Source of the DNA: Thalassospiraceae bacterium LMO-SO8
Lineage (GTDB): Bacteria > Pseudomonadota > Alphaproteobacteria > Rhodospirillales > Casp-alpha2
Assembly (NCBI GenBank): GCA_031655335.1
Contig: CP134226.1
Location: 2,312,001-2,376,000, forward strand
Length of the DNA: 64,000 nucleotides
Direction: 5' to 3'
How positions within the stretch are numbered: the stretch's first letter is position 1; each line of letters opens with the position of its first letter. The notes beneath the pieces were generated by a model, which saw nothing but the letters and a program-made list of their open reading frames with translations, did no database searches and was not told where the DNA came from. Positions 1 through 9,900 of this stretch are shown here, piece by piece. The position numbers and the translations under genes were made by a program.

Positions 1-1
1 T

Positions 2-940
2 GCCGGCCACGCCCGTCCGCGTGCTGCGTTTGTCCCGCTGATCCTGCTGCTTGCGGTGCTGTGTGCGCCGCGCCCCGCCGGGGCCGACCTGCGGGTCACG
101 GCCTCCATCGCACCGCTGCATTCTCTGGCCGCCCAGGTGATGGCGGGCGCCGGCGCGCCGCGGCTGTTGATTCCGGCCGGCACGTCGCCGCATGGTTTCG
201 CGCTATCCCCGTCGCAGGCCGGCATGCTGGCCGAGGCCGAGGTCGTGTTTTGGATCGGCGGCAGGCTGGAATCCGCCCTGGCCAAGCCGATCGCCACAAT
301 CGCCAAGGCGGCCCGGGTGGTCGCCCTGTCGCGTGCATCGGGCCTTGTCCGCCTGCCCGTTCGCCATCTTGGCGGCGACGATCACGATCATGGCCATGAC
401 CATGGTCAGGGGGCGAATGCGGACGACCCCCATTATTGGCTTGATCCGGAAAACGCCAAGGCGATGCTTGCCGTCATTGCCGATACCCTGATCGCCGCCG
501 ATCCGGCGCGGAAGGATATCTACGCCCGCAACGCCGCCGCCGCGCGGGACCGGATCGATGCCCTGACCGCCGATTTTATGGGGCGTTTGGCGCCGCTCAA
601 GGATCGGCCCTTCATCGTCTTTCACGACGCCTATCAGTATCTGGAGTATCGCTTCGGACTGACGGCCCGGGGCATCCTTGCCGTCGATCCGGATCGCCCG
701 GCGGGGGCCCGCCACATCGCCGAACTGCGGGCGCGCATGGTCAAGTTGAACGCCGCCTGTCTGTTCACGGAGCCGCAGTTTCCGTCGCGTCTCGTCACGG
801 CGTTGATCGAGGGGACTCAGGCGCGGATCGGCGTTCTCGACCCCCTGGGTACTGGTTTCGCGCCCGGCCCGGACCTCTACGGGAACATGATGACGGCCAA
901 TCTGCGGGCCTTCGAGGGATGTCTGGGCGCCCGGCCCTAA
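2..940 (+). CDS. znuA: Zinc ABC transporter substrate-binding protein ZnuA (5' end outside window)
   Basis: Periplasmic metal-binding lipocalin-like (cluster A-I) component of a zinc uptake ABC transporter. The reading frame is open to the left edge, and the residues before the GTG at 56 form a hydrophobic stretch (PLILLLAVLCAP) that looks like the signal peptide core, so the true start lies upstream. Family features visible are the SPHGFALSPSQ segment with a metal-ligand His, a His/Asp-rich loop (DDHDHGHDHG) typical of ZnuA, the DPHYWLDP motif with the second His, and the FIVFHDAYQYLEYRFGL segment with the third His. The His-rich loop favours zinc over manganese. The rest of the transporter would be expected upstream, outside the window. 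Assignment to the ZnuA family is firm; the metal is inferred. Confidence 0.85.
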   Translation, partial: AGHARPRAAFVPLILLLAVLCAPRPAGADLRVTASIAPLHSLAAQVMAGAGAPRLLIPAGTSPHGFALSPSQAGMLAEAEVVFWIGGRLESALAKPIATIAKAARVVALSRASGLVRLPVRHLGGDDHDHGHDHGQGANADDPHYWLDPENAKAMLAVIADTLIAADPARKDIYARNAAAARDRIDALTADFMGRLAPLKDRPFIVFHDAYQYLEYRFGLTARGILAVDPDRPAGARHIAELRARMVKLNAACLFTEPQFPSRLVTALIEGTQARIGVLDPLGTGFAPGPDLYGNMMTANLRAFEGCLGARP

Positions 941-1096
941 GCATTTTCGGACCGGAAATGGGTTTGGCGCCGTCGCGGCCTGTTCTATGCTCTCTCTCGG
1001 CGCCGTCGGCCCATTCGCAACATCGACAAGGCCGGCACCTTGAACCGGCCATCATACGGCGGCGTCCTTGGGGGCAGCATGTAAGGGTGAGCTGCC

Positions 1097-2479
1097 ATGT
1101 CGTCTGGGTATTTGACGCGTGCCGAAGGTCTGTTTCGGATACTTCCCGCCGTTTTGCTGATCGCGGGCGGGCTGTCTCTGTTTGCGCCCGCCGCCGCCGC
1201 GGAAGAATTCGCGACGGTGCGCATGCGGCCCCAGGCCATGCCCTTCGTGACGCCCGACAACAAGATCGTGAAGCGGATCGTGAATTTCTTCATGACCGTG
1301 ACCAAGGAGGCCGTGCGCGAGGTCTGCGCCAATCAGGCCGAGGTCAAAAGCATCTTCCTGGTCAATACCTACAACCGCCAGCTCGCCGATGCGAAATGGC
1401 AGTACGACATGATGAACCTGGCGAGCGATCTGTACCGTGCCCTGGAGCCCATGTTCGGGCGCGAGAAGCTGGTTGCCGTGCATCTGTCGCTCGGCCGCAC
1501 GGAAAGCAGCCGCCCGACCAACCAAATTCAAAAACGCCTGGAACAACTGGAAGACTGCACCACCGTGCGGTCCCTGCCGGGCGACGCGGTCACCGCGCGC
1601 TACAGCGACGCCATGGCGGCGCCCGTGCGCTCGCTGGCGACCGACGCGTCGAAGGCGACGGCCCCTGACGCGGCGAAGACATCGGCGGCGTCCGCCGAGG
1701 ACACCGACAAGCCGTTCGAGACGCATCCGCAGATGCGCGCGGCACCCGAGCCCGAGATCGATCTGACCAAGACCGAGATCAAGGCGCCGCCGCCCAAGGG
1801 CAAGCCCGGCGCCTGCAATTTCGAGATTTCCGACCTGTGGCAGCCGGCCTGGGTCGAACTCGACAAGGAAAGGTTCCGGTTCGCCCGGGCCTTCACCGTC
1901 GATGCGGACGCCAACGGCAGGGTCGATGACGTGTCCTTCGTGCTCAAGCGCGAGGACGACAGCGAGCTGACGACCACCTATTTGAGCCTGCACAGCACCA
2001 GGGGCAACGCCGAGATCCGTCACCTGACCCTGGCCGATCCGTTGATGATCTTCCGACTGTGTCCCGGCAGTCACGATTTTCCCATGCCCGGCGCGGTCAT
2101 GAAGGAGGCGGCGAAGATCGAGCGGCCCGACCTGGCGGCCGAGGTCATGGCCCGGATCAAGGGTGAGGTTCCGCCGCCTGTCGCCGAACCGGATGCCGTC
2201 GATTTCTGGCGTTGGGTCGCGGCCGTCGTCGCCATCACGGCGGTGGTTCTGGCGGTCGCGGTGCTGCTTGTCTTCTATCTGATGATGCGCAGCGACCGGC
2301 GCCGCAAACGCGACCGCCGCAAGAAAAGAAGGCGCAAAGGCGATCGCCGCCGCAGGGATGACGGCCCCAAGGGCGCCGAACGGCGCAAGGGTGGGGATCG
2401 CCGCGAAGACGAAGACCGCCGCGAGGAAGGGCCCCGCCGGAAACAAACCGACCGGCGCGGCACCACCGCCGACGATTGA
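1097..2479 (+). CDS. Unknown membrane-anchored protein with Arg/Lys-rich C-terminal tail
   Basis: Family not recognised. The 460-residue product has an N-terminal signal peptide or anchor (about residues 14-34, ending in AAAAEE). A periplasmic domain of about 330 residues follows; it includes an Ala/Thr/Pro-rich linker (about 180-240) and an EF-hand-like DADANGRVDD segment that could bind calcium. One strong transmembrane helix lies at about 370-397. The final 63 residues are very rich in Arg, Lys and Asp/Glu (RRRKRDRRKKRRRKGDRRRR and similar), predicted cytoplasmic, and could bind nucleic acid or acidic phospholipid. Paired cysteines (in VREVCANQ, EDCTTV, GACNF, RLCPGS) could form disulfides. 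The gene stands alone after znuA and is convergent with the SDR gene, 6 bp from its stop. It is a real gene by signal peptide and topology; function is unknown. Confidence 0.7.
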   Translation: MSSGYLTRAEGLFRILPAVLLIAGGLSLFAPAAAAEEFATVRMRPQAMPFVTPDNKIVKRIVNFFMTVTKEAVREVCANQAEVKSIFLVNTYNRQLADAKWQYDMMNLASDLYRALEPMFGREKLVAVHLSLGRTESSRPTNQIQKRLEQLEDCTTVRSLPGDAVTARYSDAMAAPVRSLATDASKATAPDAAKTSAASAEDTDKPFETHPQMRAAPEPEIDLTKTEIKAPPPKGKPGACNFEISDLWQPAWVELDKERFRFARAFTVDADANGRVDDVSFVLKREDDSELTTTYLSLHSTRGNAEIRHLTLADPLMIFRLCPGSHDFPMPGAVMKEAAKIERPDLAAEVMARIKGEVPPPVAEPDAVDFWRWVAAVVAITAVVLAVAVLLVFYLMMRSDRRRKRDRRKKRRRKGDRRRRDDGPKGAERRKGGDRREDEDRREEGPRRKQTDRRGTTADD

Positions 2480-2485
2480 CGCCCC

Positions 2486-3280
2486 TTATCCGATTCTCGA
2501 CGAAATCCCGCCGTCCACGGGCAGCAGCACGCCGGTAATGTATTGCGCTTCGTCGGAGGCCAGGAACAGGGCCGCGTTGGCCACGTCCCAAGCCGTGCCC
2601 ATGCGGCCGTACAGCGGCACCTGGGCGTCGCGTTCCTCGCGCACGACCTTGCGGTCGACGCCGCGTTCCTGGGCCCGGCGTTCGATCGCCATGGGGGTGT
2701 CGATCAGGCCCGGAATGATGACGTTGGCGCGGATGCCGTAAGGCGCGTTCTCCATGGCCAGCATGTGGGTCATGGTGTTGATGGCGCCCTTGGACGTCTT
2801 GTAGGCGATGGTGCCGCGCGAACACAGGGATGAGGTCGAGGAAATGTTGATGATCGACCCGGATTTCTTTTCCCGCATCACCGGCAGGACGTGCTTGCAG
2901 GTCATGAACATGGCCTTCAGGTTGAGCTCGAACAGCTCGTCCCACATCTCGGCTTCAAGCTCGGTCGTCGGCTTGTCGCCGCGCGACCGGCCGACGTTGT
3001 TGTGCAGCACGTCGATGCGGCCATAGCGGTCGGCGCAGGTCGTGGCGATGGCGCGGCAGTCGTCCTCGCGGCGGATATCGGCCCGCAGGGTCGATCCCTT
3101 GCCGCCGGCGTCGGTGATCATCTTCAGGGTGTCGGCTGCGCTGGCTTCGTCGTAGTCGACGACCAGGACGGTCGCGCCTTCCTGGGCGAAGCGGAGGGCG
3201 GTGGCGCGACCGTTGCCGATGGTCTCGCCGGCCTGCTGCCCGCCACCGACGACGATGGCGATCTTGTCTTTCAGTCTCAT
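2486..3280 (-). CDS. SDR family NAD(P)-dependent oxidoreductase
   Basis: Classical short-chain dehydrogenase/reductase of 264 residues, the usual length, expected to be a cytosolic NAD(P)-dependent alcohol/keto oxidoreductase. The Rossmann glycine motif is slightly extended (VGGGQQAGETIGNG, residues 11-24). NNVG at 94-97 replaces the common NNAG. The catalytic set is visible as N120, S148 region (INISSTSS), Y160 and K164 (YKTSK). The C-terminal TGVLLPVDGG is the standard SDR ending. Substrate cannot be told. The gene is monocistronic with its own upstream promoter-like region, in which a TATACT box at 3325-3330 precedes a TTGTATACAA palindrome at 3308-3317; this suggests repression by a GntR-type regulator. 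Confidence 0.9.
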   Translation of the reverse strand: MRLKDKIAIVVGGGQQAGETIGNGRATALRFAQEGATVLVVDYDEASAADTLKMITDAGGKGSTLRADIRREDDCRAIATTCADRYGRIDVLHNNVGRSRGDKPTTELEAEMWDELFELNLKAMFMTCKHVLPVMREKKSGSIINISSTSSLCSRGTIAYKTSKGAINTMTHMLAMENAPYGIRANVIIPGLIDTPMAIERRAQERGVDRKVVREERDAQVPLYGRMGTAWDVANAALFLASDEAQYITGVLLPVDGGISSRIG

Positions 3281-3307
3281 GCGTGGATGCTCCCGGGGAT
3301 GCTTTTT

Positions 3308-3317
3308 TTGTATACAA
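3308..3317. promoter_or_regulatory. TTGTATACAA palindrome upstream of the SDR gene, candidate GntR/FadR-type operator
   Basis: A perfect 10-bp palindrome lies 27 bp before the SDR start codon. On the minus strand a TATACT -10-like box (3330 down to 3325) precedes it by seven bases, so the palindrome would sit at the transcription start. FadR-subfamily GntR regulators recognise short palindromes with GT and AC half-sites; a nearly identical site (ATGTATACAA) is found at 21758-21767 next to the GntR gene of this window. Binding is inferred. Confidence 0.4.
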
Positions 3318-3337
3318 TGCCGGGAGTATAGACAGCC

Positions 3338-4039
3338 TTATATCGGGTGGTCGATGGCGAAGGTGTCCTTCAATCCGCGCTGTCCCTCGGGCGTGACCTG
3401 GATCACCCGGCTGTCGCGGACGCGGACGACCCAGCCCAGTTCGAACAGCCGGTCGGACAAGCCCTTGCCCAGGGCGCCCGCGATATGGTGGCGCCGCTCG
3501 CTCCAATCCAGGCAGGGCCTGCAAAAACAGCGCTTCTGCTGGCTGAGTCGATCCAGGTCGATCCCGAACCCGGCCAGCATGTCGCGGCCTGCCGGCGTGA
3601 CGACGCCGCCGTCGGCGGCAAGGTCGATGGCCCCCCGGTCGGTCAACGCATCGGCCAGGGATACCCCCAGAACGCCGGCCAGATGGTCGTAGCAACTGCG
3701 CGCCATGCGCAGGTCCCTGTCCATGCGGCTTTCCGGGCGGATGCGCCGTGGCGTGTCGACGGCACAGACCACCTGCATGCTTTCCAGCATGGCCGCCACG
3801 GTGGGCGACGACAGGCGGAAATAGCGATGACGGCCCTGTTTCTCCATGGTCAGCAGGCCCGCGGCCTGAAGCTTCGCCAGGTGGCTGCTCGCCGTTTGCG
3901 GCATGATCCCGGCGCACCAGGCAAGCTCGCCCGCCGTCAGCGCTCGTCCGTCAAGCAACGCCGTCAGCATCTGCGCGCGTGTCAGGTCGCCGACCAGATT
4001 GCCGATCTCCGCCAAATTCATTGCGTTCACCGTCGTCAT
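3338..4039 (-). CDS. ArsR family transcriptional regulator
   Basis: Winged-helix repressor of 233 residues. The N-terminal ArsR domain (about 1-90) contains LTAGELAWCAGIMPQTASSH as helix-turn-helix, followed by LAKLQAAGLLTMEKQGRHRY with the wing. The C-terminal half carries a Cys-rich element (KRCFCRPCLDWSERRHH) known from a long ArsR subgroup; whether it senses metal is not clear. The frame extends further upstream, but the ATG at 4039 starts the conserved part and leaves a 130-bp divergent promoter region shared with the EamA transporter gene. Control of that transporter by this regulator is the natural inference. Confidence 0.85.
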   Translation of the reverse strand: MTTVNAMNLAEIGNLVGDLTRAQMLTALLDGRALTAGELAWCAGIMPQTASSHLAKLQAAGLLTMEKQGRHRYFRLSSPTVAAMLESMQVVCAVDTPRRIRPESRMDRDLRMARSCYDHLAGVLGVSLADALTDRGAIDLAADGGVVTPAGRDMLAGFGIDLDRLSQQKRCFCRPCLDWSERRHHIAGALGKGLSDRLFELGWVVRVRDSRVIQVTPEGQRGLKDTFAIDHPI

Positions 4040-4169
4040 GGGACGATTGTAGCCGCCGCCGGGCCTGACCGCACGCAGACATGCTTCGGTCTCGGCCGAA
4101 GTGTTCTCCGGCAGGATTGCCCCGGATGCGTGCCAGACTGCGTCGTCCCGCAACCGTTTCGGATCTCCC

Positions 4170-5111
4170 ATGACAACACCCTCTGTCGCGCCCCTTCCCA
4201 CTCCTCGCGCATCCCTGGATTTGGCCGTGAACCTGGGCCTGCTGGTCCTTCTGGCGTCCCTGTGGGGGGCGTCCTACAGCTTCATCAAGGTCGGGATCGA
4301 GACGATCCCGCCGATCACCCTGATCGCCGGGCGCACGGCCATCGCCGGCATGGTGCTGCTGATGGTCATGCGCGCCCTCGGTCTGCGCATGCCGCGCGAC
4401 GCGGCGTCCTGGCGGTCGTTCATGGTGCAGGCCTGCCTCAACAGCGTGCTGCCGTTCACGGCCATCGCCTGGGCCGAGCAGACCGTGGACGCATCGTTGG
4501 CGACGATCCTCAACTCGACCTCGCCGATCTTCATCTTTCTGCTGGCCATGGTCCTACGGCTGGAGGGGGAGCGGACCTTGCGCAAGTTTCTTGGCGTCGC
4601 CTTCGGCTTCGCGGGGATCGTGCTGGTGATCGGCACGGACGCCCTTGAGGGCCTCACGCGTGAGCTGATCTCGCAGCTCGTCATCGTCGGCGCCACGGTG
4701 TGCTACGCCGGGGCCGCCGTGTTCGGGCGGCGGTTTTCCGGGATGCATGCCATCGTTCCGGCGGCGGGATCGATGATCGCCGGCGGGGCCGTGCTGATCC
4801 CGGCCAGCCTTGTGATCGACCGCCCCTGGACGCTTTCGGTGTCAACGGATTCGATGCTGGCGTTGCTGGGCTTGTCCGTGCTGTCGACGGCGCTCGCTTT
4901 CGTCATCTATTTTCGCCTGCTCAAGTCCCTGGGGTCCGTCGGCACGGCGGCGCAGGCCTATCTCAGGGTTCCCATCGGGGTTGCCTTGGGCGCGCTGGTG
5001 CTGGGCGAAACGCTGCCGCTCAGCGCCTGGGCGGGCATGGCCTGCGTCATTGCCGGGGTCGCCGCCATGACCTTGCCGGGTTGGCGCGGGGGGCGGCCTT
5101 TGTCCTCCTGA
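4170..5111 (+). CDS. EamA/DMT family transporter
   Basis: Inner-membrane metabolite exporter of the drug/metabolite transporter superfamily. The 313-residue protein shows the ten-helix pattern of two EamA halves: first half about 20-155 (LLVLLASLWGASYSFIKVG start, typical of EamA), second half about 165-305. The ATG at 4170 was chosen because it directly precedes the first helix; the frame is open back to 4101, but those residues are not family-like and would overlap the divergent control region. It is divergent from an ArsR-type regulator, suggesting inducible export of a substrate that cannot be named. Confidence 0.85.
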   Translation: MTTPSVAPLPTPRASLDLAVNLGLLVLLASLWGASYSFIKVGIETIPPITLIAGRTAIAGMVLLMVMRALGLRMPRDAASWRSFMVQACLNSVLPFTAIAWAEQTVDASLATILNSTSPIFIFLLAMVLRLEGERTLRKFLGVAFGFAGIVLVIGTDALEGLTRELISQLVIVGATVCYAGAAVFGRRFSGMHAIVPAAGSMIAGGAVLIPASLVIDRPWTLSVSTDSMLALLGLSVLSTALAFVIYFRLLKSLGSVGTAAQAYLRVPIGVALGALVLGETLPLSAWAGMACVIAGVAAMTLPGWRGGRPLSS

Positions 5112-5202
5112 ACCTTCGGTCGCGGACGAAGCGATCGCGCGTGACCCCGCCGCTGCCCGGCGGCACCATCGGCCGATGATTTTTCAACGAAGGAACCGGC
5201 CG

Positions 5203-5421
5203 ATGTTCGATGGAATTCCCGATCCTTGTGATCTTGAACAGGCGCGCCGGGCCGTGCGGCGGCGGCCGTGGCGTATCCGGCTGACCGCCTGGCTGCGCCT
5301 CTGCCGGGATAAGGCGCGGCAGAGGCGGGCGCTCGCCCGGTTGGACACGCGCTTACTGACGGACATCGGCATCAGCCCTGCCGAGGCCGCCCGGGAGTGC
5401 GCCAAACCGTTCTGGCGATGA
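5203..5421 (+). CDS. DUF1127 domain-containing small protein
   Basis: Small basic protein of 72 residues with a C-terminal DUF1127 motif: RRALARLDTRLLTDIGIS followed by AARECAKPFWR, the hallmark ending of this alphaproteobacterial family. Members in Agrobacterium and Rhodobacter have been linked to RNA metabolism and phosphate or stress responses. The start at 5203 is supported by an AAGGAA Shine-Dalgarno at 5190-5195 with 7-base spacing; an ATG nine codons upstream (5176) lacks this. It stands between EamA and a GFA-family gene on the same strand. Confidence 0.85.
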   Translation: MFDGIPDPCDLEQARRAVRRRPWRIRLTAWLRLCRDKARQRRALARLDTRLLTDIGISPAEAARECAKPFWR

Positions 5422-5497
5422 TGGAGACTTGCGCGGTCCGGCCCGCCCGTCCTCTAATGCCGTCGGGGGCAAGACCGGAATTGAGGAAACATCGACC

Positions 5498-5938
5498 ATG
5501 ACCGACCATAAAGGCGGCTGCCACTGCGGCAACATCTCCGTCACCTTCACCACGGACAAGGACCCGGCCGAGATCGTGCCGCGCGCCTGTCAGTGCTCGT
5601 TCTGCCGCAAGCACGCGACCCGCGCCCTGTCCGACAACGCGGGCCATATCCACCTGCAAGTCAAGGACGCCAACCTTCTTGGCCGGTACCGCTTCGGCCT
5701 GAAGGTCGGCGACTATGTGTTCTGCAAATCCTGCGGGGTCTACGTCTCGGCCTATATGGCGGACGGCGTCCCCGGAGAAGAAGGGCGGGCCTGGGCCAAC
5801 GTCATGGCCAACGCCATGGACGACCGTGACATCTGGGCGCCGACCGAACCCATCGAATACGGCGTCGAGACCGAGGGCGGCAAACGCGAACGCCGGCGCC
5901 ACAAATGGACGCCGGCGTCGATGACGGTCGAAAACTAG
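5498..5938 (+). CDS. GFA family (CENP-V-like) zinc protein
   Basis: Zinc-containing Mss4-like fold protein of the glutathione-dependent formaldehyde-activating (GFA) family, 146 residues. Zinc-ligand pairs are visible: GGCHCGN near residue 8, ACQCSFCRKH near 35, and CKSCGV near 75. Many GFA proteins do not act on formaldehyde, so no substrate is assigned. The start ATG at 5498 follows GAGGAA at 5483-5488 and begins just before the first CxC. The last residues run close to the convergent oxygenase gene, 6 bp away. Confidence 0.88.
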   Translation: MTDHKGGCHCGNISVTFTTDKDPAEIVPRACQCSFCRKHATRALSDNAGHIHLQVKDANLLGRYRFGLKVGDYVFCKSCGVYVSAYMADGVPGEEGRAWANVMANAMDDRDIWAPTEPIEYGVETEGGKRERRRHKWTPASMTVEN

Positions 5939-5944
5939 GGCGGC

Positions 5945-6796
5945 CTAGGGCGCGAAGGAGATCATCGTGCGGACCTCGATGCTTTCCCGGGGCGGCGTCG
6001 CCGGATCGGCGTCCGGGTTTTCGAAGCCCGTGTGGGATGTGTAACGGGCGCGGCCGTCCGTGGCGGTGTCGAAGCACTTGAGCAGCAGAACCTCGTCCCC
6101 GCCCATGCCGGGATACCAGTACCATTTCTGCCCGTCCGAATGGGCGTTCTGGTAGATCTCGCCGACCCGGTCCTTGTAGACGAGGTCCGTGGCCAGAAAG
6201 TCCTCGGTCCGCATGGTGCGGGCGTCGGCCACGGCGATCGGCGTGCGGTCGGCGCTGGCGCCGATCGACCGCCACACGTTGACCATGGCGAAGCGATGGC
6301 CCAGGTAACGGTCGGCGGCGGCGGCGTCCATCACGTCGCGCACCCGCTTGGGTCCCGATGTTTCCGTGTAGTCGTTATGGGCGATCAGCACCGGCAGACG
6401 CTTGGCCGTGGCGGCGCGCTTGCCGTCGTCCTGGACCCGCACCGTGTGGTCGAAGATATGGACGTCGGACGCGCCGGTCACGCGCTTCAGAAACGCGGTG
6501 ATTTCCGGGTAGTAAACGGCCTCGATGCGGGCGTCGTCGTAGAAATCGGCCATGGTGGTCGGCATGGTCGCCAGCTCGAAGCCCTGAACGTCCAGGCTGG
6601 CCGCCGGCGTCAGCGCGCGGGCGTCGTGCATTTCCACCGCCGTTGCCGTGAAGTCGCCCAGGCGTTCGTTGGGCTGGGCATGGTCGGCCGACATGAAGAC
6701 CCGTGGCTTGTCGGTCTGCGCGTGGGTCATGAAGGTGATCGGGGCCAGGACCGTGCGGCCGGACTGCGGCCGGGCGTTGGCGGCGGCTTGGGACAT
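5945..6796 (-). CDS. CmcJ/NvfI family Fe(II)/2-oxoglutarate-like oxidoreductase
   Basis: Protein of 283 residues matching the CmcJ/NvfI (GA4 desaturase-like) family, known from cephamycin and fungal meroterpenoid pathways and widespread as orphan genes. Family landmarks are HIFDHTVR, the AHNDYTETSGPKRVRDVM segment, NVWRSIG, PIAVADARTM, then WYWYPGMGGDEVLLLKCFDT and RESIEVRTM. The substrate is unknown; no biosynthetic cluster surrounds it. The start at 6796 has an AAGGAG ribosome-binding site, which rules out upstream in-frame starts. It lies downstream of the RND pump on the same strand but separated by about 135 bp of AT-richer DNA, so it probably has its own promoter. Confidence 0.82.
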   Translation of the reverse strand: MSQAAANARPQSGRTVLAPITFMTHAQTDKPRVFMSADHAQPNERLGDFTATAVEMHDARALTPAASLDVQGFELATMPTTMADFYDDARIEAVYYPEITAFLKRVTGASDVHIFDHTVRVQDDGKRAATAKRLPVLIAHNDYTETSGPKRVRDVMDAAAADRYLGHRFAMVNVWRSIGASADRTPIAVADARTMRTEDFLATDLVYKDRVGEIYQNAHSDGQKWYWYPGMGGDEVLLLKCFDTATDGRARYTSHTGFENPDADPATPPRESIEVRTMISFAP

Positions 6797-6931
6797 GGTC
6801 GTCTCCTTAACGGTTCGGTCCCGCGAATCTGCGGCCTTCGTCATTGATTGGCAAGGGGGCAGAAGGAAAGACACTTATTCTTTCTGGGAACAGGAAATAA
6901 AAAATATCCCGCCATTAATTCCCAATGATGC

Positions 6932-9900
6932 CTATTCCGCTGCCTGAGGCTTGGATTCGAGATCGGCTTGGGGGGCTTCGGTCGTATCCACATGTTCGGC
7001 CTCGCGCAGTTCGCGGTCGAGCCGCACGCCCGCATGGGCCCGGTTGGACGACAGCGGCGCCAGCAGGGAATAGATCACCGGGATCAGGACCAGGGTGAAC
7101 ACGGTGGCGATGCCGAGCCCGCCGAACACGACCCAGCCGATCGCGACCCGTGCTTCCGATCCGGCGCCGGTCGCCAGGATCAGCGGCAGGGCACCCAACA
7201 CGGTGGACAGCATGGTCATCATCACCGGGCGCAGGCGGATGGTCGCCGCCTGACGGATGGCCTCGGCCACGGACAGGCCGCGGTCGCGCAACTGGTCGGC
7301 GAATTCGACGACCAGAATGCCGTTCTTGGCCATCAGTCCGACCAGCATGACCAGGCCGATCTGGCTGTAGATGTTGATGGTACCGCCGGAAAGTTTAAGC
7401 GCGAACACGGCCGCCGCCAGCCCGAAGGGCACGGTCAGCACGATGACCAGGGCGCTGACCACGCTTTCGAATTGCGCCGCCAGGACCAGAAGGACGATCA
7501 GCACGGCGAAGGCGAAGGTCAGGGCGACCTCGTTGGTGGTGTCCTGCAAGGTCGCGGCTTCGTTGATGAAGCGCAGCCCGATGCCGGGCGGCAGGGTGTC
7601 GTCGGCGATGGCCTGGATGCCGTCGATGGCTTCCTGTAGCGACATGTCGGCGGGAAGAACCGCCTCGACCTCGACGGCGCGCTTCTGGCCCGATCGGTCG
7701 AGCTCGGCCGCCGTGCCGACCTCTTCCAGGGTGACGAAGGCGGACAGCGGCACCAGGCGCCCGTCGCCCGTCGGCACGAACAGGTTGAACAGATCGGTCG
7801 GATCGTTGATGGCGCCGGCCGCGGATTCCAGCATCACCGGGATCGACCGGTCGTTGACGTTCAACTCCGCGACCTCGAACCCGGCGACCATGGCGCGCAG
7901 CGTATCGACGATGCCCTCGACCTGGACGCCCAGATCCTCGGCGCGGCGGCGGTCGACCTTGACCGACAATTGCGGCTGGGTCTGCTGGAATTCGACCTCC
8001 GGTTCCTCCAGCCTGGGCATGCGCTCGCGCATGGCGCCCAGGAAATCGAAGGCGGCGGCGGCGATGTCTTTGTAGTTGGAGCCGGTCAGGGTGAACTCGA
8101 TGCTGCCGCCGGCGCGGCGCAGGTTGAGTGAGTTGGGCGTGCGGACGCGCGCGGTCGCGCCCGGGATCGCCTTCAGGTCCTTGTTCAGGGATTTGGCGAT
8201 TTCCTGCTGCGTGCGCTTGCGTTGGTCCCAGGGCACCAGGGGGGCGATCAGGTAGACCCGGTTAAGGTCCCAGCGCCCGACGATGGCGAACACGTTTTCC
8301 GCCTCGCCGCTGTCGACCAAGGGGCGCAGCAGGGCCTCGGCCTGGACCGACTGGCGGTCCATGTAATCCAGCCCGACGCCGTCCGGCCCCTGCATCATGA
8401 TGATGATGGCGCCGCGGTCCTCGCGCGGCAGCAATTCGGTCTTGATCGTGGGATAGACCAGCAGCGCCGTCGCCGCGAGCATGGCCGTGCCACCCAGGAT
8501 CAGGAGGCGCGCGTTGAGGGTGAATTCCAGCATCCTGGCATAGGCCGCATTGATGCGCTGTCCGGCGGCGACCAGGATGGCCGGCGGCTTGGTCGGCCCG
8601 GCGTCGCCCCGGTCGGGCAGGCGCGACGCCAGCATGGGCACCAGCGACAGCGCCACGAAGGACGAGATGGCGACGGCCACGGCCAGCGTGAAGCCGAATT
8701 CGGTGAACAACTTGCCTGCGGTGGAGGGCAGGAAGGCGATGGGCAGAAACACGGAAATCAGGGTCGCCGTGGTCGCCAGCACGGCGAAGAATACCTGACG
8801 GGTGCCGTTGACGGCGGCGGCGTAGGATTTCATACCGAGCACGCGGTGACGCTGAATGTTTTCCAGCACCACGATGGCGTCGTCGACGATCATGCCCGTG
8901 GCCAGGACCATGGCCAGCAGGGTCAGGATGTTGATCGAGAACCCCATCAGATAGATCGCCCCCACCGTGCCCATGATGGCGACGGGGATGGCGACCGTGG
9001 GGATCAGTGTCGGGCGCAGGCCGCCCATGAACATGAAGATCACCGCGATGACCACGGCGACGGCGATCAACAGGCTGTTGATGACCTCGCGCACGGACGA
9101 CCGGATGAACCGCGCATCGTCGGAAATCTTGACCAGACGCACGTCCTTCAGGCGCTTGTTCAGGCGCTCGATGCTTTTGTTGACGGCGTCCGAAATGGCG
9201 ATGGTGTTGGATTGGGCGCGGCGCACGATGCCCAGGCCGACCACCTTGGATCCGTTGAGGACCGAATAGCTTTCGGCCTCGGCCGGGCCGTAGAAGGCCT
9301 GCGCGACCTCGCCCAGGCGCACGTCCTTACGCAGTTCCAGATCCTCGACCTTGGCCGGCTCCCACACCGAGGCGTCGGCGCGCACCAGCAGCATCTGGTC
9401 GTCGGATTTGAAACTGCCGGCCGGCACGTCGAGACGGGTCGAGCGCAACACCTTGGCGACGTCGTCGATGCTGAGGCCGTAGCGTGCAAGCTTCATCGGA
9501 TCGACGACGATGCGCAGAACCTGTTCCTGATCGCCGAACAGGTCGACCGAGGCGACCCCGTCGATGGAAAGGAACTCGGGCGAGATATCGTCCTCGGCGA
9601 TGCGGGTCAGGTCTTCCTGGTTCACCTTGTCGGACACCAGGGCCAGGCGGATGATCGGTTGGGAGTCGGCGTCGGCCTTGACGACGGTGATGTCCTCGAC
9701 GCCCTCGGGCAATTGCCGCTCGACCCCGGCGACCGCCTCGCGGATGTCGTTGGCGGCGACGTCCAGATTGACGTTGGGCGAGAATTCGGCGCGGACGCGG
9801 CCGTTGTTTTCCTCGCTCGCGGCCTCGATGCGCTTGACGCCGGACACGCGGGCGACCGCGCCCTCAAGGACGCTGACCACCTCGGCGTCCATGGTTTCCG

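Noticed and set aside
1052-2446. Minus-strand open frame opposite the unknown membrane protein
   Set aside because: It lacks domain features, whereas the plus-strand frame has a signal peptide and a transmembrane helix.
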